Shown here piece after piece: positions 10,278-19,911 of a stretch of 64,000 nt of DNA. Below the pieces are notes generated by a model. The model made no database searches and had not been told where the DNA came from. It saw only the letters and a list, made by a program, of their open reading frames with translations. The DNA is from Cupriavidus gilardii (GTDB lineage: Bacteria; Pseudomonadota; Gammaproteobacteria; Burkholderiales; Burkholderiaceae), in assembly GCF_013314895.1 (NCBI RefSeq), contig NZ_JABTYE010000019.1, positions 1-64,000 on the forward strand, read 5' to 3'. How positions within the stretch are numbered: position 1 is the first letter of the stretch; every line of letters starts with the position of its first letter. Both the position numbers and the translations under genes were made by a program.

Positions 10278-11982
10278 GGCGCACACTGCCGCTGGCAGTA
10301 CCGATCGGAGCCCCCGTGCCGTCGCGCAGATGCTCGTGGACTTCGATGCGTTGCGGCGTCGAGAACGGCGACTCGCTGCCGTCGCGCTCGATGCGCGCGA
10401 CCCGCACGTAATAGACACCGGCCGGCGGACGCGGCAGCGCCGCGTTGTCGGACTCGATGCGCTGGTCCTGCAGGGGACGGGCAAAGCCGGGATCGTCGGC
10501 CAGCTGCACGCGATAAGCCAGCGGCGCGAAGGCCTCGGGCTGTTCGGCCCCGCCCCAGCGCAGGCGCAGTGCGCCGCCGTTGTCCTCGACTACGGTGACG
10601 CCCGGCGCCGGCGGCAGGATGCGGAACGCCACCGGGGCGCTCCACGGTCCGGCCTGCCCCTTCGCATCGACCGAGCGCACGCGCCACCACCAGTTGCCGG
10701 GCACGAGCGTCTGCTGGGCGGACGCCTCCCGCGTGCTGCCCTGGGCGGCCGGCGTGTCGAACGTCGCGTCTGACGCGATCTCGAAGCGATACTCGACGGC
10801 GCTGTCGACCGCCGCCCATTGCAGCTGCGCCACGGTGCCGTGCACCGTGCTTTGCGGCGCCGGCTCGACCGTGTACGGTGCGGGCGGATTGAGCCGAACC
10901 GTCAGCGGCGCGATCGCGGCGTTGCCGGGAATGCGGTTGCTGTCGATGGCGCGCACCTCGAGATAGACCGGGCCATCGGGCAATCCGGTCAGCGCCGCGG
11001 ACGCCGGTGCGACGGTGCTGGCAAAGACCGCTTCGGTACGCTCGGCGTCGCGCGTGACCCTGACCTGATAGCCGATCGCGCCCTTGACGGGCTGCCAGCC
11101 CACTTCGGCGTGGCTGGCGTAGATCGGCTCGGTCGGCACCGCGCTCAACGTCGGCGGCGCCAGCAGGGTGTGCACCACTGCATTGCCGGCAGTGCCGACC
11201 GCGACGCCGTGGCCGGCCGCGACCGTACGCCGGGCGCGCCGCGAACGTACCATCACGGTGCCCTCCAGCACCGCGCTGCGATTGGCACGCTGGCCCGTCT
11301 CGTCGGGCTGGCCGGCATCGACCGCGTAGCGGGTGCCGCGCACGCCGGTGACCATCATCGGCGTGCGCACCTCGAAGCGGCCCACGCCGGATCCGCCCGG
11401 CGCGACGCGCGACTCGATGCCGCCATGATCGACGTGCATGACGGTATCGCCTAGGCCGGTGCCGGCAAACACGCGCAGGCGCTTGACCTGCAGCCGCGTG
11501 TTCGGCGGCATCGCGACGCGGCTGCCGTCCGGCAATTCGAACGTGACCAGGCCATCGGCGCCGGTTTGCAGCCAGGCCGCCTCGTCGACGCGCATGCCGG
11601 GCCGCAGCGCGGCGCCATTGGCATCGGCCTGGCCGACCACCGACACCACGCGCGCGCTGGCGACCGTCACCGGAATGCGCGCCAGCGGAATCCGGACATG
11701 GGTGCCGACCGGCAGCCGATACGGATCGGCGACGCGGTTCAGCGCCTTCAGTTCGCGCCAGACGTCGGCGCGGCCGGTATAGCGCTGGGCGACCCAGAAC
11801 AGCGTGTCGCCCGGCTCGACCTCATGCAGAAAATATTCGCCGTCGGCGCCGGCCGGGCCTGCCTGTGCCGGCGCGAATGCCAGCAGCGACCATGCGGCAA
11901 CGGCCACCCGCAGGACCGCGACCGCGCCGACCGCGCCGACGGCCCCGACAACCCCGCCCCTGCCTTCCCCCTTACGCGGCAT
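10267..11982 (-). CDS. Secreted LysM / FecR-domain / fibronectin-III-like protein
   Basis: A 571-residue periplasmic protein. A signal peptide ending AFAPAQA (about residue 41) is followed by a LysM peptidoglycan-binding motif (YFLHEVEPGDTLFWVAQRYT, about 50-100) and a FecR domain (about 110-240, with FELPDGSRVAMPPNTRL and TGVRGTRYAV). Two or three fibronectin III-like modules (about 270-540) each carry a W/Y-rich pattern such as VGWQPVKGAIGYQVRV. The protein lacks the transmembrane and FecA-interaction features of a classical anti-sigma regulator. Encoded between a response regulator and a CHASE2 kinase with 11-bp overlaps on both sides, it is probably an accessory envelope sensor for that pair. 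The signal peptide region is low-complexity (VGAVGAVGAV). Confidence 0.82.
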   Translation of the reverse strand: MPRKGEGRGGVVGAVGAVGAVAVLRVAVAAWSLLAFAPAQAGPAGADGEYFLHEVEPGDTLFWVAQRYTGRADVWRELKALNRVADPYRLPVGTHVRIPLARIPVTVASARVVSVVGQADANGAALRPGMRVDEAAWLQTGADGLVTFELPDGSRVAMPPNTRLQVKRLRVFAGTGLGDTVMHVDHGGIESRVAPGGSGVGRFEVRTPMMVTGVRGTRYAVDAGQPDETGQRANRSAVLEGTVMVRSRRARRTVAAGHGVAVGTAGNAVVHTLLAPPTLSAVPTEPIYASHAEVGWQPVKGAIGYQVRVTRDAERTEAVFASTVAPASAALTGLPDGPVYLEVRAIDSNRIPGNAAIAPLTVRLNPPAPYTVEPAPQSTVHGTVAQLQWAAVDSAVEYRFEIASDATFDTPAAQGSTREASAQQTLVPGNWWWRVRSVDAKGQAGPWSAPVAFRILPPAPGVTVVEDNGGALRLRWGGAEQPEAFAPLAYRVQLADDPGFARPLQDQRIESDNAALPRPPAGVYYVRVARIERDGSESPFSTPQRIEVHEHLRDGTGAPIGTASGSVRRGG

Positions 11983-12676
11983 CGGCCGGCCCCGCGCAGC
12001 GCTCGAAACGATAGCCGTAGGAATACACCGAGGCGAGCCGCACGCCGTTCTCCGGCCGCAGTCCGAGCTTGATGCGCAGCCGCGACAGATGGGTGTCGAG
12101 CGTGCGCGAGCTGGCGCCGAGCGAGCGGCCCCATACCGCCTGCTCGACGACGTCGCGCGGCAGCAGCCGATCCATGTTGCGGAACAGATAGAGCGCGAGA
12201 TCGAACTCGCGCGGCGCGATATCGACCTCGACGCCGTTCAGGCTGGCGGTGCGCGCCACCGGGTCGAGCCGATAGGCGCCCACCACGATGGACTCGTTGG
12301 CCGGCGCCGACGGATAGCTTCGGCGCAGCAGCGCGCCCACGCGCGCCAGCAGTTCGCCGCGCCGCACCGGCTTGATCATGTAGTCGTCGGCGCCGCCGGC
12401 CAATCCCATCACGATGTCCTCTTCCAGCGAACGGCTGGTCAGGAACAGGATCGGCGGGTACTGGCCCGAATGCAGCCGGACGTGGGTCACCACGTCATAG
12501 CCGCTGATATCGGGCAATTGCCAGTCCATCACCAGCAGATCGTACGAGCGTTCGCGCATCGCGCGCAAAAAGGCCTTGCCGCCCGAAAAACTGTCGCAGG
12601 TATGTCCGGCGCTGACCAGGATCTGCTGGATCAGCTCGGCCTGGCTGGGATCGTCTTCGACCGATGCGATATTCAT
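11972..12676 (-). CDS. OmpR/PhoB-family response regulator
   Basis: A 234-residue two-component regulator. The receiver domain (1-120) has the acidic pair in SVEDDPSQ, the phospho-acceptor Asp in LLVMDWQLPD (D51), the conserved T/S in FLTSRS and the Lys in DDYMIKPV. The C-terminal winged helix (about 130-228) has the OmpR-type ending with VYSYGYRF. First gene of a three-gene unit with a LysM/FecR protein and a CHASE2 kinase; its stop is overlapped by 11 bp (ATGCCGCGTAA). It lies 165 bp downstream of pelG on the same strand, so it may govern, or be co-transcribed with, the polysaccharide genes. Confidence 0.93.
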   Translation of the reverse strand: MNIASVEDDPSQAELIQQILVSAGHTCDSFSGGKAFLRAMRERSYDLLVMDWQLPDISGYDVVTHVRLHSGQYPPILFLTSRSLEEDIVMGLAGGADDYMIKPVRRGELLARVGALLRRSYPSAPANESIVVGAYRLDPVARTASLNGVEVDIAPREFDLALYLFRNMDRLLPRDVVEQAVWGRSLGASSRTLDTHLSRLRIKLGLRPENGVRLASVYSYGYRFERCAGPADAA

Positions 12677-12765
12677 ATTCTTCTCGGTTACAGGTCGTCG
12701 TCATTCGTCTGCCTGGCTCGGCGGCCCTGGCTTGACGAGAGGCGCGACATCGTGGATTCGCTCAA

Positions 12766-12784
12766 TACAATGTGTCGAATTGTA
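12766..12784. promoter_or_regulatory. Inverted repeat TACAAT-N7-ATTGTA upstream of the response regulator gene
   Basis: A perfect 6-bp inverted repeat with a 7-bp spacer in the 165-bp gap between pelG and the response regulator gene, about 90 bp before the regulator start. It is the only AT-rich stretch in the gap, so it is a candidate operator or part of the promoter. A related TTGTAACT also occurs at 19546-19553 upstream of the pel genes. Confidence 0.4.
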
Positions 12785-12841
12785 ACTGTGTCGGTCACCG
12801 AACCGGCGCGCGATCACCGTATCTTCGCCGCCCGATTCGCA

Positions 12842-14215
12842 TTACTGCAACATATAGGTTTCATATTCCAGACGCTCGAGCCGGCGGTCCAGCAGCACCA
12901 GCGCGATCGCCACGACGATCAGCGCCGCGACCGCAAAGCCATAGCCGTACCACGCCGGGCCCAGCGTCAGCGTCAGTTGCGTCAGCACCACGTTCAACAT
13001 CGCGAAGACCGCGCCGAGCAGCAACACTTCGCGACGCCGATCCAGATAGAAGTAGAGGCTCAGCGCGGCGAGCAAGACCAGATACAGGCCGGCGCCGACC
13101 ACGTCCACATGCAGCAGCGGCAGGTACAGGCTGGCCATGCCGAACTGCGCCAGCAACGGCCGGCCCAGCGCGAACAGCAGCAGCGCGGCGATCGCCAGCA
13201 CCTTGACGATCTCGTACAGGCCGAGCCGGACGGCCCGCACCATCGCGTTGCGCGCCTCCTCGATCCGCTGCAGCGATCCGCCGCCGCGCACCGCTTCGGC
13301 GAAGGCATCGTAATGGGCCACGAAATCCCGTTCGATGCGCACCAGGAACACCGCCATCGCCGGCACGATGGCCAGATAGGCGAGAAACACCGGGATATCG
13401 TAGATCGCCGACGCACGCAGCGCACCGATGACGCGCTCGCCCGTGCCCGCGTGGTACCAGAACTGGAACTTGTCGGCCCAGATGCCGAGCGGATACAGCA
13501 GGCCGATCGCCATCAGGCTCGGATAGCGATGGCGCCGGGCAAACACTTCGAACGACAGCAGGCGCCGGCCGCGATAGTGCCGATGGATCTGCATCGTCGT
13601 GCCGGCCAGCAGCACCAGCTCGCCGATCACCAAACCGCCAAGCAGGCCTTCCAGACCGAGGCCGCGCAGCGCCAGCGCCGCCAGGGCCGCTGCCGCATAG
13701 CCGGCCACGAAGGCGCACACGACCGTCCGGTACTGCTTCATGCCCGACAGGAATGCCACCGCGATCCAGACATGGCACATCAGCACCAAGGCGGCCAGCA
13801 TCAGCGCGCGATACAGCGCCGATAGCTGCGGAAACGCCCACAGCGAGCAAACGACGCCGAACAGGCCGGCCAGCACGGTCACCACGAGGCCCACGGCATG
13901 AAAGCCCGGCAGCACGCGTTCGTCGCGCCCTTCGGCGAGCCGGTCCGCGGCGAAGCGGACGAGTTGCAGCTGCAACGGTCCGGTCAGGATCAGGCTGACG
14001 GCGATCAGATAGGTCGCCGATACCTGAAACTGTGCGGCGAGCGCCAGCGGCAAGCCGATCGGCAGCCTCAGCACGCCGATCAGCAGGATGCCGACGATTG
14101 CCAGCACCCAGGCGCTGCAAGCGAGCACGCTGGCAAAGCCATAGGCCTGCAGCGTGCCGCCGACGCGATTGCGGTCGCGCATCCCACGCAGGAAAAAGGT
14201 CAGGTCCACCATCAT
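12842..14215 (-). CDS. pelG: Pel exopolysaccharide membrane transporter PelG
   Basis: A 457-residue polytopic inner-membrane protein with about 12 helices, of the MOP/Wzx-like PelG family. The start MMVDLTFFLRGMRDRNRVGGTLQAYG is PelG-like, and the internal GIWADKFQFWYHAGTGERV segment also matches the family pattern. With PelD, PelE and PelF it forms the inner-membrane Pel synthase/transport complex. The start overlaps the pelF stop by 4 bp (ATGATG, coupled). Last gene of the pel run on this strand. Length equals that of the Pseudomonas protein within a few residues. Confidence 0.9.
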   Translation of the reverse strand: MMVDLTFFLRGMRDRNRVGGTLQAYGFASVLACSAWVLAIVGILLIGVLRLPIGLPLALAAQFQVSATYLIAVSLILTGPLQLQLVRFAADRLAEGRDERVLPGFHAVGLVVTVLAGLFGVVCSLWAFPQLSALYRALMLAALVLMCHVWIAVAFLSGMKQYRTVVCAFVAGYAAAALAALALRGLGLEGLLGGLVIGELVLLAGTTMQIHRHYRGRRLLSFEVFARRHRYPSLMAIGLLYPLGIWADKFQFWYHAGTGERVIGALRASAIYDIPVFLAYLAIVPAMAVFLVRIERDFVAHYDAFAEAVRGGGSLQRIEEARNAMVRAVRLGLYEIVKVLAIAALLLFALGRPLLAQFGMASLYLPLLHVDVVGAGLYLVLLAALSLYFYLDRRREVLLLGAVFAMLNVVLTQLTLTLGPAWYGYGFAVAALIVVAIALVLLDRRLERLEYETYMLQ

Positions 14216-15981
14216 GGCGCTCCCGCAAAGGGACAACGGCCGGCCGACAGCCGCTCGCTGGCCGGCATTGCCGCGGTTGTCGGTGTCGCCAGCGTTGTCG
14301 GCACCGCCGGACGGCCGAGGCCGCCGCGACCGCCTGCATCGGCGTGCGGTTTCGCGGCCAGATGCTGATACAGCTGGCGGTAGCTGGCCACCGCGGCATG
14401 CTGCGTGTAATAGCGCTCGGCGCGCACGATGGCCGCGCGTTGCGCGGCGCGCCAACGCTGGTCATCGCCAAGCAGCGCAACCGCTTCGCGCGCCAATGCG
14501 CCGGGATCCGCGATGCGCACCACCGCACCGGCCGCGCCGAGCGCCATGTCTTCATCGCCGACGCCGTCGATCAGTTCGCGGCAGGCGCCGACATCGGTCA
14601 CCACGCACGGCACGCCGGCGGCGAACGCCTCGAGCACCGCCAGCGGCAGCGCCTCGCTGATCGAACTCTGTACCAGCACACCGACCTGCGGCAGCAGCTC
14701 TTCGCTGCGCCGCGGACCGAGGAAGCGCACGTTGCCGGCGAGCCCCAGGCCTTGCACCAGGCCGCGGCATTCGCGCGCGTACTCCGGGTCCTCGTCCTCA
14801 GGTCCGGCGATCCAGCCCTGCGCATCGGGACACTGCCTGACCACGGTCAGCATCGCACGGATGAAGGTCTTGACGTCCTTGCGCGGCACCACCTTGCCCA
14901 TCAGGCACAGCACCTGCGGCACCGTATCGGGCCGCTGCGCGCGCAGCGGCGCCAGCGCGGGCAGATCGATGCCGTTCGGGATCGTGCGCGTGCGGCTCGC
15001 CGGCGCGCCGTCCTGCACCTGCCGGCGCCGATTGCCCTCGTAGAGCGCGACGATCTCGTCGGCGGCCTCGTAGCAGACGCGGCCCAGCGAATCGAAGAAG
15101 CGCAGCCACAGGTCGCGGCAATAGCCCAGCTGCGAAAGATCGGGCGCGAACGCATCGGCGCCGTCGCGATGCCGGTTGTCGTGCTGCCAGCAGGACTGGA
15201 ACAGATCGAGGCTGTGCTCCCGGGTCGGCGCCGCGTGCTGCGACAGCAGCAGCGGACGGTCATGCCGATAGCGCAGCATCGCCCCCAGAAAGCCCGCATA
15301 GCCGGTCGATGCCGCGTGGTAGACGCGCGCCGGCATCAGCGTCGCCGCGATCCGGGCCAGCCGCCACAGCGGCCGGTGCATCGTGCGCACGGTCCAGAAG
15401 TAGTCGGAGAACGACGGATCGGTGCAGTAGCGGCGGTACTGCTCGACAATGGTGTCCCAGGCAGGCCGGCTATGCAGGAACGCGTGCTCCGACAGCCTGC
15501 CATCGTCGCCCAGCTCGTCCATCAGTTCGCGCATCAGGGCGCCCGCCTGGGACTGCCCGCCACGACCGCGCTGACGCAGCAGGTCGTGCAGCCGGGCAGC
15601 CTCGGCGAAGGCCTGTTCGTCGGCGTGCTGCCGCGGCGCCGTGCCGGCCGGCTCGTCGTCGTGCAGGAAATGCGTCTCCAGGTGCAGCACGTTGTCCGGC
15701 AGCGCGCCCGCCATCTCGCCGCAGTCCTGGCGCCGATTGCCGAGCAGAACGATCGCGAAGGTGGTTTGCGGGAAGGCCCGGATCATGCGCTCGGCCCAGC
15801 CGGGCCCACCGCCGCTCGCGCCGGCGTTGGCGAACGGATGGCGCCCTTCGAGCAGCAGCGCGATATCCACCGCTGCACCGGCAGCAGCCCGCGAGGCGGC
15901 GTGCCCCGAGTGGAGGGCGTGGGCGGTGTGGACGGTCGACATGGCGGCGGCGGAGGCCGGATTCGGCGTGGTCGTGCTCAT
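14212..15981 (-). CDS. pelF: Pel polysaccharide glycosyltransferase PelF (GT4)
   Basis: A 589-residue GT4 glycosyltransferase that polymerises the Pel backbone from UDP-sugar in the cytoplasm. Visible features are the N-terminal LLLEGRHPF (residues about 42-50), the linker YEGNRRRQVQDGA and IPNGID (about 334-339), and the EX7E catalytic pair in SEALPLAVLE (E443 and E451). It is longer than the roughly 500-residue P. aeruginosa protein, with an alanine-rich N-terminal extension and a Pro/Thr-rich C-terminal tail. The region equivalent to the canonical TEHG-I-Y-xxER segment reads HAAPTREHSLDLFQ here, so the acceptor region has diverged. The 4-bp overlaps with pelE and pelG show tight coupling. 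Confidence 0.9.
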   Translation of the reverse strand: MSTTTPNPASAAAMSTVHTAHALHSGHAASRAAAGAAVDIALLLEGRHPFANAGASGGGPGWAERMIRAFPQTTFAIVLLGNRRQDCGEMAGALPDNVLHLETHFLHDDEPAGTAPRQHADEQAFAEAARLHDLLRQRGRGGQSQAGALMRELMDELGDDGRLSEHAFLHSRPAWDTIVEQYRRYCTDPSFSDYFWTVRTMHRPLWRLARIAATLMPARVYHAASTGYAGFLGAMLRYRHDRPLLLSQHAAPTREHSLDLFQSCWQHDNRHRDGADAFAPDLSQLGYCRDLWLRFFDSLGRVCYEAADEIVALYEGNRRRQVQDGAPASRTRTIPNGIDLPALAPLRAQRPDTVPQVLCLMGKVVPRKDVKTFIRAMLTVVRQCPDAQGWIAGPEDEDPEYARECRGLVQGLGLAGNVRFLGPRRSEELLPQVGVLVQSSISEALPLAVLEAFAAGVPCVVTDVGACRELIDGVGDEDMALGAAGAVVRIADPGALAREAVALLGDDQRWRAAQRAAIVRAERYYTQHAAVASYRQLYQHLAAKPHADAGGRGGLGRPAVPTTLATPTTAAMPASERLSAGRCPFAGAP

Positions 15982-17094
15982 GATGTCCAGTAGCGCAGCA
16001 AGGGCTGAAGCTGCGGCAGCGCCGGCAGCGACGCGGCCTGGCGCAGGCTCCGCATCGCGGCGCCGACCGCCGCGAAATCGCCCTCCAGATAGGCGGCCTC
16101 GGCCAGCAGCGGCAAGGCGCGCTCGCGCGGGAAGCCCAGCGCGGTAGCGCGCTGCAGGGCGGCACGCGCGGCGGCGGGATCGCGGCGCGCCAGCGCGAGC
16201 CGGCCGCGCAGCTGCCACAGGCCGGCCACGGGGCTGGCCACGCCGGAACCGTCGGCGGCGCGCAGGTACAACGTCGTCGCGCCCGGCGCCTGCGACAGCG
16301 CCTGCAGCGCAGCCTCGGCATGGCGGTCCGCCTGCTCGAGCGTGTGGCTGCGCACGTCGCCCTGTGCAAGGTTCTGGTAGACCAGCTCCCAGTGCAGCTG
16401 TGCCAGATGTTCGTGCACGGCGGCCCGGCTGGCCGGATCGCCATCGTCGCCGAGCGCGTGCAGGCAGTCCTGCGCCTGCAGGATCTGCCGCGTCAGCCGC
16501 TGCTCGGCGGCATCGAGCATGCCGTAGGCCAGCAGCCTGACGTCATCGATGCTGTCATCCAGCAGTGCGCGCAGCAGCGGACTGGTGCTGCGCGCCGGCA
16601 TCGCCTGCAGCGCACCCAGCGCAGACAGGCGGCGCGCGTCCGATGCGGCGGCGTTGGCAACCTCGGCGCGCAGCCGGCCGGCTGCGCGATCGGGACTTCC
16701 CGGCAGGACGCAACCGTGTCGACCATCGTTCGGGCCCGCTCCATGCGAAACGCACGCCCCGGGGCCGGAGACGGACTCGGGCAGCGGCACGAAAGCCAGC
16801 CCGCGCGCAGCGCGCGCCCGGGGCTGCAGCGCCGCGAGCGCCATGCCGAGCAGCACGACCAGCAGGCCGCCCAGCGGCACGAATGCGCCGGCGACAAGCA
16901 GATACGCCGAGGCCGGGCGGATCGGCGTGCGGATGTACCACGCCAGCAGGCGCCGCAGCGGCATCGCCAGCATCGCGGCCGCTGCGGCCTGCATGCCCAG
17001 ATATGCGAGGAACGCGCCGGTCGCGCCGTCGCCGTGCAGCAGCGCGGCCAGCGCCGCCAGTTGCGCCGCACCGCCCGCCAGCGCCAGCACGCTT

Positions 17095-17102
<8 letters not shown>
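15978..17102 (-). CDS. pelE: Pel polysaccharide TPR membrane protein PelE
   Basis: A 374-residue protein with two to four N-terminal membrane segments (about 1-110, including LAWYIRTPIRPASAYLLVAGA) and a cytoplasmic tetratricopeptide region (about 170-370) containing alanine-rich helical repeats. PelE is the scaffold that bridges PelD and PelF at the inner membrane. The call rests on this architecture and on its place between pelD and pelF. The start MLESVLALAGG overlaps the end of pelD by 8 bp, and its stop overlaps pelF by 4 bp. Confidence 0.82.
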
Positions 17103-18591
<1,489 letters not shown>

Positions 18592-18665
18592 TCGCTTCTC
18601 CAGAAACAGCTCGGCCCGGCTGCCGGCTTTCGGCTGTGGGCTATCGGCTGTCAGATACGGCCGCA

Positions 18666-19484
18666 TCAACCGCGCACCCGGGGCCGGCGCTGGCCCTCGT
18701 CGCGGGACTCGCGCGACTCGCCGAACTCGCGCCACTCGGAACGTACCGGTGCGACCGCATGGCGATGCCCGGCGAAGGCGGCATGCGAGGGCTGCGGGCA
18801 CGCCAGGGCGTGATAAAAGGCGAGTTCCAGATCGTCGGCGCCCAGGGCCCTCGCCTGCGCGGCGAAGGCAATCAAGTCAGACGGCGGGGCGGGCATCCGC
18901 GCGGCCTGCCGCAGCAGCGTGCGCAGCTCGGACCGATAGCGTTCGCGTGCCGGCATGTCCGACGCGGCGGCGTTGGCCCGCTGGCGCGCAATATCGAGCC
19001 GCGCGCGCAGTATCGGCAGCGCGGCCTCATCGGTGACCGACGGCTCCATCCGCGCCAGCAGCGCGTCCGCTTCGTCCAGCCTGGCCTCCCCGGCATACCG
19101 CTCGGCCAGCTCCGCCACCAGCCTGGCGTCGGGCGGCGAGACGCGCAGCCAGGCCTTCAGATAGTCCAGCGTCGGCCCGTCCATCGTGCGGCCCGCATGC
19201 AGGGCCTCGCGAAGCAGGCGGTCGCGCAGCGGCTCGCGCGGGAGCATCAGCGCCAGGCAGATCGCCGCCGCGGCGACGAACCCCGCGGCACACGCCGGAG
19301 ACAGCAGGCGTTCGCGCACGGGCGCGGCGGCCGCGGCGCCGTCTGCGTCGTCTGCACGACCGGCACGGCCGGCACGATCTGCGCGATCGGCACGCGGAGC
19401 ACGCAGCCCGTCGCCAGGCAGCGTCGCCGCTACGCGCGCCCTCGACCTCGGCGGCGTCATGCGCGCCGCGTCTTGCTTCCCCAT
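18666..19484 (-). CDS. PelB-like N-terminal TPR protein (short), first gene of the pel run
   Basis: A 272-residue protein with one membrane segment (AACAAGFVAAAAICLALML-like, about residue 65-83), preceded by a low-complexity RADRAGRAGRADDADG stretch. Tetratricopeptide-like helices follow (MDGPTLDYLKAWLRVSPPDARLVAELAERY and similar). The pattern of a membrane helix, then PR-x-L, then 'YLKAWLR..P.DARL...LAERY' resembles the N-terminus of the roughly 1200-residue PelB, but the C-terminal beta-barrel and most TPRs are absent. The gene ends in a TGATG junction with pelD. The ATG at 19484 follows GGGGAAA; a TTG at 19544 is less likely. It may be a natural short scaffold or a remnant of pelB. Identity as PelB-related is inference. 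Confidence 0.6.
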   Translation of the reverse strand: MGKQDAARMTPPRSRARVAATLPGDGLRAPRADRADRAGRAGRADDADGAAAAAPVRERLLSPACAAGFVAAAAICLALMLPREPLRDRLLREALHAGRTMDGPTLDYLKAWLRVSPPDARLVAELAERYAGEARLDEADALLARMEPSVTDEAALPILRARLDIARQRANAAASDMPARERYRSELRTLLRQAARMPAPPSDLIAFAAQARALGADDLELAFYHALACPQPSHAAFAGHRHAVAPVRSEWREFGESRESRDEGQRRPRVRG

Positions 19485-19911
19485 GATTTCCCCGTTTTTT
19501 GCCTCGACGACGCGGCGTCGTCGTTCCCCCGGCCCGGATATCAATTTGTAACTACGAGCCGAATCCTAGCGAACGGTACAAAAAGGGAATGTCAACAATT
19601 GTCAAACGTGGCATGCCGCACACGCGCGGTTCGACGCAATCAGTAGAATCACCATCAACAAAAAAGCCACAGCCGTGCCTCGATGCGCGGCCCTCGCTGC
19701 GGGACCGCGATTGCATCTGGGATCGGGCTGCGCCAACCGGCGCGCCGGCAACACAGAGCCACACCACGGACCGCATCTTCGGGAATGTCGACGGCGTCAT
19801 CCGGGTCAAGCTCTCTGACAAGAATTCGCGCTGCGCCGGCCATGGCCGGGCACGCATTGCCTTACACCACTGGCGTCGCGGCCGGACCGCGCGCCACAGG
19901 GAGATCATTGA
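19485..19911. other. Gene-free divergent promoter region between the pel run and the GGDEF gene
   Basis: About 427 bp with no convincing reading frame. It contains AT-richer patches near 19546-19605 on the pel side and GC-rich sequence on the GGDEF side. It must carry promoters for both divergent units. Confidence 0.6.
19590..19605 (-). promoter_or_regulatory. Double TTGACA element upstream of the pel run
   Basis: On the minus strand the sequence TTGACAATTGTTGACA holds two perfect -35-like hexamers 10 bp apart, centred on the palindrome ACAATTGT, about 105 bp before the first pel-run start. The -10 is not clear (candidates TTTGTA or TAGGAT). A promoter or regulator site is likely, but the exact start is undecided. 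Confidence 0.35.

Noticed and set aside
7854-10598. 914-codon plus-strand frame opposite the CHASE2 kinase
   Set aside because: Antisense shadow in high-GC DNA; no domain pattern, whereas the minus strand holds complete kinase motifs.
10267-11982. FecR protein as part of an ECF sigma/FecA iron-uptake system
   Set aside because: No sigma factor or TonB receptor gene is adjacent. LysM plus fibronectin modules and a two-component context point elsewhere.
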